Assembly (NCBI GenBank): GCA_011322005.1
Contig: DROE01000245.1
Location: forward strand, 1-7,097
Reading direction: 5' to 3'
DNA length: 7,097 bases
Source of the DNA: Devosia sp.
GTDB lineage: Bacteria; Pseudomonadota; Alphaproteobacteria; Rhizobiales; Devosiaceae
Within the stretch, counting starts at the first letter, position 1. Each line of letters starts with the position of its first letter. Below the pieces are notes generated by a model. It saw nothing but the letters and a program-made list of their open reading frames with translations, did no database searches and had not been told where the DNA came from. A program made the position numbers and the translations under genes. Shown here piece by piece: positions 1 to 5,373 of this stretch.

Positions 1-808
1 TGATGTCCGTTGTCACTGCATTGTAAAACTGCAATCCGGGACGGTCGGTCCAGAGTTCAAGTATAAGGTCACCATCCGGACCCCTGACCCGGGCAACAGG
101 TTTTTTCTTGTCGCGTTCGGGGTCCAGCACATAGTTCAGGTCATAGTCGATGGCTGAACCGTCCTGCGAGCGCAGCCTCCTGCCGGCCCGCAAATCGCGA
201 TAGGAACCTGCAACAGGAAGGATTTCCCCCGTGGGATAGAGGTCTTTGTCCAGAACCGTGTAGCGATCAGAGGCGATGTTGACCCTGTGGTCCAGCACAT
301 CGGCACCGGTGCCAAGGTTGAAATAATGGTGCTGCACCATCGATATCGGGGTTGGCTGATCGGTGACAGCTTTCATCTCAAGGCGCAACCGGTTGCCTTT
401 AAGACGGTATAACACTTCAAAGTGCACGTTACCCGGATAGCCCATGGCCCCGTCCGGGCTGGTTAGTGTGAACAGCACCTGATTGTTGGCGCTGTCGACC
501 TCCATGCCCCAGACCTGCAGGCTCAGGCCTTCCGGCCCCCCGTGCAGATGCAAACCCTCCCGGTTCGATGCAAGCGCGAAGGTTTTCCCTTCAAGCTCAA
601 ACCTCGAGCCCCTTACCCTGTTGGCAACCCGCCCGACAATGGCACCCAGATAGGCGTTTTGCACCGGGTAGGGGTCAAATGTCTCAAATCCGAGTACTGT
701 GGAGCGCAAACCTCCTGAGGCCGGCACCCGCCAGTCACGCACCACAACGCCATAGTTCAGTATATCGACCTCAACGCCGGTAGTGCTGGTCAGGCTGGCC
801 TGCACCAC
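1..808 (-). CDS. galM: Aldose 1-epimerase (mutarotase), C-terminal end beyond the window
   Basis: The enzyme interconverts alpha and beta anomers of aldoses in the cytoplasm. The visible 269 codons show GalM-family landmarks: ILNYG near residue 16, VLGFETFDPY at 38-47, a GRVANR stretch at 59-64, LHGG with the first active-site histidine at about 89, QHHYFNL with the second at about 160, PTGEI, and GLQFYNA close to the edge. The catalytic glutamate of the family lies further C-terminal and should be among the roughly 70 missing residues. I chose GTG at 808 because GAAGG lies 7 nt upstream (816-820), and because an in-frame TGA (836-838) blocks any earlier start. However, the nine codons before this GTG (including GQHEGREV) resemble the usual FG..DG.EV start of the family, so the N-terminus may be damaged. 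The gene is divergent from the LacI regulator and probably serves the xylose locus. The family call is firm; the sugar preference is inferred from context. Confidence 0.9.
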   Translation of the reverse strand, partial: MVQASLTSTTGVEVDILNYGVVVRDWRVPASGGLRSTVLGFETFDPYPVQNAYLGAIVGRVANRVRGSRFELEGKTFALASNREGLHLHGGPEGLSLQVWGMEVDSANNQVLFTLTSPDGAMGYPGNVHFEVLYRLKGNRLRLEMKAVTDQPTPISMVQHHYFNLGTGADVLDHRVNIASDRYTVLDKDLYPTGEILPVAGSYRDLRAGRRLRSQDGSAIDYDLNYVLDPERDKKKPVARVRGPDGDLILELWTDRPGLQFYNAVTTDI

Positions 809-1008
809 CTCCCGACCTTCATGCTGACCCAGGTTTCAGGTTTTGATCATCTGATTGCCTGCTGTGGAAAGCGCAATACGCATGTCCCACAATCCGACCG
901 CCGGCCACAAAAATCAACAGGGCAGATCATCAAAAACGGGCTGGCCTCTTCCCGGTGCTTCCCCCTAGTATGGTGCCAGGCTGGATTTCGGGGTACGGGG
1001 CGGTTCAG
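809..1008. promoter_or_regulatory. Divergent intergenic control region between galM and the LacI regulator, with an inverted 15-mer pair
   Basis: These 200 bp separate two divergent genes, so they should hold both promoters and probably the operator of the adjacent LacI protein. The sequence shows a pair of inverted 15-mers, 839-853 and 923-937, that match at 13 of 15 positions (one copy reads CAGATCATCAAAAAC). Their centres are 84 bp apart, close to eight helical turns, a spacing compatible with looping by a multimeric repressor. A weaker dyad, ATTGC (854-858) and GCAAT (873-877), lies between them. I see no convincing -35/-10 pair on either strand. That this is the operator region is inference from position and symmetry. 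Confidence 0.4.
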
Positions 1009-2088
1009 GTGACAATTTCTACACAACATAATAAACCCACCGTTAAAGATGTGGCCCGCCAGGCCGGAGTGTCACTGGCCACCGTCGACCGGGTGCTCAA
1101 CGGGCGCGCCGGGGTGCGCAAATCCACCAGAGAAAAAGTTGAAAAGGCGGTTGCCGCCCTGAATTACAGCCGCGATGTGGGTGCATCACTGCTGGCCCGG
1201 GCCAAAACCATAAAAATCCACTTTTTGCTGCCGGGGGGCGATAACCCCTTCATGGCAAATCTGGCCGCGGCAATCAGATCCTGCTCCCGCTCTGATAGGG
1301 AAAACCGCACCAGCATCGATGTTACCCGCGTTGAAGCGTTCAACTCTCCCGCGCTTTGCAAGGCCATCAGCAGGCTTGGACCCGAAAACTGCGATTGCGC
1401 GATTGTTGTGGCCACCGATGACGAGGATGTGCGCAAATCCATCGATCGGGCCAGCCTCAAGGGAATGCACGTCATAACCCTGGTATCGGACAGCCCGGCT
1501 TCAAGGCGTAGCTGTTTTGTTGGTATCGACAATGTTGCCGCCGGTCGAACAGCCGGCTCGCTGATGGGGCGCTTCTGTGCGTCCGGTGCCCGCATCGGTC
1601 TGATTGTTGGCTCCATGGGCTTGCGCGATCACCGCGAGCGCTTCATCGGATTTCACGATCTGGTGCTTGAAGAGTTTCCCGGACTGGAACTCGTTGGCCC
1701 GGTTGAGGGTTTCGACGACGCCCACGAAACCGCAAAACGAACTCAGGAACTGTTGGCGGACTATCCAGACCTCGCGGGGTTATATTCCATGGGTGCGGGA
1801 ACCGCCGGGGTTGTTTCCGCGCTCACTAACGCCGGCAGGACCCGTTCCACACGATTGATTGTCCATGAGTTAACCCGCGATTCCGTTGAGGGTTTGAGGG
1901 CCGGAATCGTCGATGTTGTGCTTGATCAGAACCCGTTGATGGAAGTAAAAGCGGCTATCGAACTTGCCCGCAAGCTCGTTGCCGGAGCCGAACTGTCATC
2001 GAAAGACAGGCCCATTGATATCGGTGTCTTTGTGCGCGACAATCTTAATCTGCCCGATGGTAAACAATCTTCGGGAAATCTCCTTTAA
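1009..2088 (+). CDS. LacI-family transcriptional regulator of the xylose locus
   Basis: This is a DNA-binding repressor or activator of the LacI/GalR family, 359 residues from the chosen start. The N-terminal helix-turn-helix is clear at about residues 11-33 (TVKDVARQAGVSLATVDRVL), with Asp where many members have Ser in the TVSRVLNG motif. The hinge follows at about 51-66 (LNYSRDVGASLLAR). The remainder is a periplasmic-binding-protein-like sugar-sensing domain, with LLPGGDNPFM near 73, VGIDNVAAGRTAG in the middle and VVLDQNP near the C-terminus. GTG 1009 puts the helix-turn-helix where the family has it; in-frame GTG 955 and ATG 970 would add 18 or 13 unlikely residues, and no start has a strong ribosome site. 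It is divergent from galM and lies 87 bp upstream of xylB on the same strand, so it probably controls both directions. A sugar or sugar phosphate of xylose metabolism is the likely ligand, which is inference. Confidence 0.88.
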   Translation: MTISTQHNKPTVKDVARQAGVSLATVDRVLNGRAGVRKSTREKVEKAVAALNYSRDVGASLLARAKTIKIHFLLPGGDNPFMANLAAAIRSCSRSDRENRTSIDVTRVEAFNSPALCKAISRLGPENCDCAIVVATDDEDVRKSIDRASLKGMHVITLVSDSPASRRSCFVGIDNVAAGRTAGSLMGRFCASGARIGLIVGSMGLRDHRERFIGFHDLVLEEFPGLELVGPVEGFDDAHETAKRTQELLADYPDLAGLYSMGAGTAGVVSALTNAGRTRSTRLIVHELTRDSVEGLRAGIVDVVLDQNPLMEVKAAIELARKLVAGAELSSKDRPIDIGVFVRDNLNLPDGKQSSGNLL

Positions 2089-2175
2089 CCGGAGAAAAAG
2101 ACATCCTTTCAGGGGGAGAAAAGACTTGTTTTCAGAGGGAAAAGGCTTGGCAAACCGTGATGAGGTACGTAGCTC
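2089..2175 (+). repeat. Purine-rich regulator-xylB gap with an imperfect tandem repeat
   Basis: The 87 bp between the regulator stop and xylB is strongly purine-rich. It contains two roughly 22-bp imperfect direct copies, 2091-2112 and 2114-2135, each with an AGAAAA core and ending in TTTCAG, matching at 16 of 22 positions. A third partial copy starts near 2136. TCTCC (2080-2084) and GGAGA (2091-2095) could pair across the regulator stop codon. TTTTC (2129-2133) and GAAAA (2139-2143) form a short dyad that might be an operator half-site pair. Several GGAG/GAGG strings here are Shine-Dalgarno-like but not placed before a start codon. I see no clear promoter, so co-transcription with the regulator is possible. 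Confidence 0.35.
2162..2165 (+). promoter_or_regulatory. Ribosome binding site of xylB
   Basis: GAGG ends 10 nt before the ATG at 2176. The spacing is on the long side but acceptable, and it supports that ATG as the xylB start. Confidence 0.5.
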
Positions 2176-3657
2176 ATGACCCGGCCCCAGAGTGCTCCCA
2201 CCTATCTGGGCATTGATATTGGCACCTCCGGCGTCAAGGCCATGCTGATTGATGCGGGAGGTCAGGCACTGGCCGATGCCACAGCGCCACTCTGTGTGTC
2301 CCGCCTTCAGGATAGCTGGTCCGAACAGGACCCTGAAGACTGGTGGCAGGCAACCCTTGTTTGCCTTGATGCTCTTTCCAAATCAAATCCTGAGGCATTG
2401 GAGCAGGTCAGCGGGATAGGCCTTTCCGGTCAGATGCACGGGGCCACCCTTCTGGACAAAAGCGGCAAGGTCCTGCGCCCGGCAATGCTGTGGAATGATG
2501 GCCGTGCCAGCGCCGAGTGTGCACAGATTGAAGCTGCCTGCCCTTCTTCCCGTGTCCTTTCGGGCAATATTGCCATGGCCGGTTTTACCGCTCCCAAAGT
2601 CCTGTGGGTAAAAAACCGCGAGCCCGAAATCTTTGATAAAATCGACAGGGTTTTGCTGCCCAAGGACTATGTGCGCTGGCGGCTGACCGGTGAATTTGTT
2701 TCCGACATGTCCGACGCTTCGGGCACCCTGTGGCTCGATGTCAAAAAACGTGACTGGTCCGAGAACCTGCTGGCCGCTACCGGACTGGACCGCTCGCACA
2801 TGCCCGCTCTGGTTGAGGGGGCCGCGCCCTCGGGAATGCTCAGGTCCGAACTGCTTTCGCGCTGGAATATGGCCGGGCCGGTGATTGTCGCCGGGGGAGG
2901 CGGTGACAACGCCGCATCGGCCTGCGGCATCGGTGCCGTCCGCCCCGGCGAGGGGTTTGTTTCGCTGGGCACTTCGGGGGTTCTTTTCGTCTCCAACGAC
3001 AGGTTTTCCCCCAATACGAGTGGTGCGGTGCACGCCTTTTGCCACGCCGTTCCCGATACCTGGCACCAGATGGGGGTCATTCTTTCCGCCACTGACAGCC
3101 TCAACTGGCTTGCCGCCCTGACCGGGCGTGGTGCGGCGCAACTGGCCGGGGAGGCCGAAACGGACTATCGCGGCCCCGGCGAGGAGATTTTCCTGCCCTA
3201 TCTCTCAGGAGAACGCACCCCCCACAACAACGCACAGGCGCGCGGCTCGTTTGTCGGGCTTTCCCATAAATCCGACCCGCCTCGTCTGGCTCGGGCGGTA
3301 ATGGAAGGTGTTGCCATGGCCTTTCGTGACAGTCTGGCTGTGCTCAGAGAAGCCAGTACCGAAATCAACAATCTTGTCGCCGTTGGTGGTGGTTCCAATT
3401 CCGCCCTCTGGCTCAGGCTCATCGCCACCAATCTGGATATGGAAATTCAGGTTCCCCGCGATGGTGATTTTGGCGGCGCGTTTGGTGCGGCGCGACTGGC
3501 TCTGTGTGCCGCGCAAAACGCCGACCCCTCGGAAATCTGCCAGATGCCCGAAATTGTAACAACCATTGCCCCCGACCCGGAACTGCGCGAACCCTGTGCC
3601 GAACAATATGCGCGGTTTCAGGCGCTTTATCCTGCCATCGAGGAGACGAAGATATGA
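2176..3657 (+). CDS. xylB: Xylulokinase
   Basis: This FGGY-family sugar kinase phosphorylates D-xylulose with ATP to D-xylulose 5-phosphate, feeding the pentose phosphate pathway. At 493 residues it is close to the E. coli enzyme (484). The N-terminal nucleotide-binding motif LGIDIGTSGVKA lies at 11-22. GLSGQMHGATLLD (82-94) carries the Met-His pair (87-88) that contacts xylulose in XylB proteins. LWNDGR follows at 105-110. GGGGDNAA (240-247) contains the catalytic Asp, residue 244, and SLGTSGV (263-269) and VAVGGGSNS (401-409) are the later nucleotide-site motifs. The xylulose-specific QMHG and ACGIG contexts favour XylB over glycerol or gluconate kinases. The gene ends in an ATGA overlap with xylA, so the two are probably coupled in translation. 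The order xylB then xylA is the reverse of E. coli. Confidence 0.96.
   Translation: MTRPQSAPTYLGIDIGTSGVKAMLIDAGGQALADATAPLCVSRLQDSWSEQDPEDWWQATLVCLDALSKSNPEALEQVSGIGLSGQMHGATLLDKSGKVLRPAMLWNDGRASAECAQIEAACPSSRVLSGNIAMAGFTAPKVLWVKNREPEIFDKIDRVLLPKDYVRWRLTGEFVSDMSDASGTLWLDVKKRDWSENLLAATGLDRSHMPALVEGAAPSGMLRSELLSRWNMAGPVIVAGGGGDNAASACGIGAVRPGEGFVSLGTSGVLFVSNDRFSPNTSGAVHAFCHAVPDTWHQMGVILSATDSLNWLAALTGRGAAQLAGEAETDYRGPGEEIFLPYLSGERTPHNNAQARGSFVGLSHKSDPPRLARAVMEGVAMAFRDSLAVLREASTEINNLVAVGGGSNSALWLRLIATNLDMEIQVPRDGDFGGAFGAARLALCAAQNADPSEICQMPEIVTTIAPDPELREPCAEQYARFQALYPAIEETKI
3641..3645 (+). promoter_or_regulatory. Ribosome binding site of xylA, inside the end of xylB
   Basis: AGGAG sits 8 nt before the ATG at 3654, within the last xylB codons. 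It fixes the xylA start at 3654, although the frame stays open upstream to at least 3504. Confidence 0.8.
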
Positions 3658-4961
3658 GCGGTTTTTTTGGCGATCAGCCACCGATCAGGTTCGAGGGCAA
3701 ACAGAGCACAAATCCGCTCGCTTTTCGTTTTTACGACAAGGACGAACTGGTGCTGGGCAAGAGCATGGCGGAGCATTTGCGTTTTGCCGTGGCCTATTGG
3801 CATTCTTTTGCCTTCGAGGGTGGCGACCCCTTCGGCGGCCGCACCTTCGAGCGACCCTGGTTCGGGAACACCATGGTCGATGCTCAACTCAAGGCCGATG
3901 TGGCTTTTGAACTATTTGAGCTTCTGGGCGTGCCCTTCTTCTGCTTCCATGATGCCGATGTGCGCCCTGAAGCCGAAACGCTGAGTGAATCCATCGCCCG
4001 TCTTGACGCGCTGGGAGACATTTTTGAGGAAAAAATCGCCAGCACCGGCATAAAACTGCTCTGGGGAACGGCCAACCTGTTCTCCCACGCCCGTTTCATG
4101 TCGGGTGCGGCCACAAATCCCGACCCGGACGTGTTTGCCTATGCGGGAGCGACCATCAAGGCCAATATGGACCTCACCAATCGTCTTGGTGGTGAAAACT
4201 ATGTGCTCTGGGGGGGGCGGGAAGGCTATGAAACCCTGCTCAACACCAATATGACCCAGGAGTTTGACCAGATGGGGCGCATGCTGGCGCTGGTCGTCGA
4301 CTATAAACACAAAATCGGTTTTGAAGGCACTATCCTTGTTGAACCCAAGCCCCAGGAGCCCATGAAACACCAGTATGATTACGATGTGGCCAGCGTTTAT
4401 GGTTTCCTGAAAAAATACGGGCTGGAAAATGAAATCAAGGTCAATATTGAAGTAGGCCACGCCATTCTGGCCGGACACACGTTCGAGCATGAGGTGGCGA
4501 CCGCCGCCATGCTGGGTATTTTGGGCTCCATCGACATGAACCGCAACGACTACCAGTCAGGCTGGGACACCGACCAGTTCCCCAACAATGTGGCTGAGGT
4601 GGCATTGGCCTATTATCATATCCTGAAGGCCGGGGGGTTCACTACCGGCGGCACCAATTTCGATGCAAAACTGCGCCGTCAGTCCATAGACCCCGCAGAC
4701 CTGTTATACGGCCATATCGGAGCCATGGATACCTGCGCCCGGGGGCTCAGGGCCGCCGCCGCCATCATTGAGGATGGCACTTATGAAGCGTTTCTTGAGC
4801 AGCGCTATGCCGACTGGAAACACCCCGAGGCTCAGGCCATGCTCAGGGGGGAACGCACTCTGGAAGAAATTGCCGCCCGTGTGCAAAAACAGGGCATAAA
4901 CCCCAAGCCCCGCTCGGGGCGGCAGGAATATCTGGAAAACCTGATCAATCGTTTTGTATGA
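3654..4961 (+). CDS. xylA: Xylose isomerase (class II)
   Basis: The enzyme converts D-xylose to D-xylulose in the cytoplasm, the step before XylB. The protein is 435 residues, the normal length for the longer class II form, and all active-site residues are present two positions before their E. coli numbers: His99 and Asp102 (FHDAD), Glu230 and Lys232 (VEPKP), Glu266 and His269 (NIEVGH), Asp294 (IDMNRND), Asp305 and Asp307 (GWDTDQF) and Asp337 (NFDAK). These are the proton-shuttle and two-metal ligands, so the protein should be active. The start ATG overlaps the xylB stop (ATGA) and has a good AGGAG upstream; the open frame before it only runs inside xylB and lacks family similarity. Gly268 (GH rather than the common NH) matches what I recall of rhizobial XylA and is not a defect. 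No further gene of the pathway follows. Confidence 0.97.
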   Translation: MSGFFGDQPPIRFEGKQSTNPLAFRFYDKDELVLGKSMAEHLRFAVAYWHSFAFEGGDPFGGRTFERPWFGNTMVDAQLKADVAFELFELLGVPFFCFHDADVRPEAETLSESIARLDALGDIFEEKIASTGIKLLWGTANLFSHARFMSGAATNPDPDVFAYAGATIKANMDLTNRLGGENYVLWGGREGYETLLNTNMTQEFDQMGRMLALVVDYKHKIGFEGTILVEPKPQEPMKHQYDYDVASVYGFLKKYGLENEIKVNIEVGHAILAGHTFEHEVATAAMLGILGSIDMNRNDYQSGWDTDQFPNNVAEVALAYYHILKAGGFTTGGTNFDAKLRRQSIDPADLLYGHIGAMDTCARGLRAAAAIIEDGTYEAFLEQRYADWKHPEAQAMLRGERTLEEIAARVQKQGINPKPRSGRQEYLENLINRFV

Positions 4962-4997
4962 CCCCCCGGGGGGCTGAACCCGGCAAAAAAAGCCTCC
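4962..4997 (+). terminator. Possible weak terminator after xylA
   Basis: Directly after the xylA stop lies a perfect 12-bp palindrome of six C then six G (4962-4973). The G run can also pair with 4991-4997: 4969-4975 against AGCCTCC gives a 7-bp stem with one G-U pair and a 15-nt loop containing an A tract. No U-run follows, so this is not a canonical intrinsic terminator. The call rests mainly on its position after the operon's last gene. Confidence 0.25.
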
Positions 4998-5059
4998 GGT
5001 TGCCCACAACAGGTGGTTGGCATAACCGACCCGGTACCCTAGTCTGAATTCAGCAAACT
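4998..5059. other. Spacer between xylA and the structured repeat
   Basis: No gene is visible. It holds short dyads, namely CAAC/GTTG around 5015 and the palindrome CTGAATTCAG at 5044-5053, and a copy of the tetramer CTAG at 5039-5042. None is strong enough for a functional call. Confidence 0.4.
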
Positions 5060-5083
5060 CTAGGTCACGGACCCATAAACAGG
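5060..5083 (+). repeat. Left terminal inverted repeat
   Basis: The sequence starts CTAGGTCACGGAC and ends CATAAACAGG, and it is complementary to 5329-5352 at 23 of 24 positions. Confidence 0.85.
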
Positions 5084-5117
5084 ATTACAATGGTATGAGC
5101 CAATTTGTTCGCATAAC

Positions 5118-5153
5118 AGGCGCAAGCATGCGGGAAACCCTGATATTGCGCCT
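5118..5153 (+). repeat. Hairpin arm 1 of the element
   Basis: AGGCGCAA (5118-5125) pairs perfectly with TTGCGCCT (5146-5153). A concentric GGG-AAA-CCC (5132-5140) sits inside, so the structure is a nested stem with an internal loop. Confidence 0.55.
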
Positions 5154-5160
5154 CGCGCCG

Positions 5161-5184
5161 GCAGGCTGGTTTTCAGATGCCTGC
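5161..5184 (+). repeat. Hairpin arm 2 of the element
   Basis: GCAGGC (5161-5166) pairs with GCCTGC (5179-5184) around a 12-nt loop. It is short, and significant mainly because it lies in series with the other two dyads inside the inverted repeats. Confidence 0.45.
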
Positions 5185-5222
5185 AACGCATCAGGGGGGC
5201 AAACTGGCCATATCCCTATGGA

Positions 5223-5318
5223 CGCTGAAACCGCTTCAATCCGGCGTGCGGAAAAGGTCTCAAGGGTGTATATACACGCTTTCGCCCTTTTCCTTGCATA
5301 TTTTTGCGGTTTCAAGCG
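5223..5318 (+). repeat. Long nested dyad (hairpin arm 3) of the element
   Basis: Three dyads share nearly one centre, close to 5271. The 12-bp palindrome GTGTATATACAC is at 5266-5277. GGAAAAGG (5250-5257) faces CCTTTTCC (5286-5293). CGCTGAAACCGC (5223-5234) faces 5306-5318 with one bulged A at 5314. Between 5250 and 5293 the two 22-nt arms match at 18 positions. Shared centring of separate arms points to one long imperfect palindrome, able to fold as a hairpin in RNA or as a cruciform in DNA. Confidence 0.6.
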
Positions 5319-5328
5319 CGTGTTTGAC

Positions 5329-5352
5329 CCTGTTTATGAGTCCGTGACCTAG
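5329..5352 (-). repeat. Right terminal inverted repeat
   Basis: This is the inverted copy of 5060-5083 and ends GTGACCTAG. Its final TAG is also the in-frame stop just upstream of mutS. Confidence 0.85.
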
Positions 5353-5373
5353 CATCAATCAGAACGGCCAGAA

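Larger units (their letters stand above)
5060..5352. mobile_element. MITE-like non-autonomous element with 24-bp terminal inverted repeats
   Basis: A 24-bp sequence at 5060-5083 recurs inverted at 5329-5352 with 23 of 24 matches; the one difference is C5073 against A5339. The similarity stops sharply on the inner side. Both ends carry CTAG, which, being its own complement, could be either part of the repeat or a 4-bp target duplication; the core would then be 5064-5348 (285 bp). CTAG would fit the YTAR target duplications known for part of the IS5 family. The interior encodes no recognisable transposase. Its longest frame (5095-5352, 85 codons) ends exactly in the right repeat and resembles no protein I know. 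The interior is rich in hairpins (5118-5153, 5161-5184, 5223-5318). A small mobile element that relies on a transposase elsewhere is the best reading; a structured RNA or regulatory unit is the alternative. Confidence 0.65.

Noticed and set aside
568..1012. Small plus-strand frames opposite galM and across the divergent region
   Set aside because: They have no ribosome sites and no family resemblance. The minus-strand epimerase explains the coding signal up to about 808.
2147..2175. TTGGCA at 2147-2152 as the -35 of a xylB promoter
   Set aside because: At a 17-bp spacing the hexamer TAGCTC is a poor -10 and would place initiation at or past the start codon.
2383..3141. A 252-codon minus-strand frame opposite xylB
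   Set aside because: Long antisense frames are expected opposite GC-rich codon-biased genes. The translation is low in complexity and matches nothing, while xylB is clearly real.
3504..3653. A 50-codon N-terminal extension of xylA
   Set aside because: The extra codons lie wholly inside xylB in another frame and do not resemble xylose isomerase. ATG 3654 has a good ribosome site and gives the normal family length and residue spacing.
4455..4460. Gly-His instead of the common Asn-His beside the XylA active site
   Set aside because: The GH form is what I recall from rhizobial xylose isomerases, and all metal ligands and catalytic residues are intact, so it is lineage variation.
4962..4973. Six-C six-G palindrome treated as a strong terminator or protein site
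   Set aside because: It has no loop of its own and no following U-run, so it is reported only as part of a weak terminator candidate.
5095..5352. An 85-codon plus-strand frame inside the inverted-repeat unit
   Set aside because: It has no ribosome site, resembles no family I know, and its last codons and stop are simply the right terminal repeat. It is better explained as a chance frame in a non-coding element.
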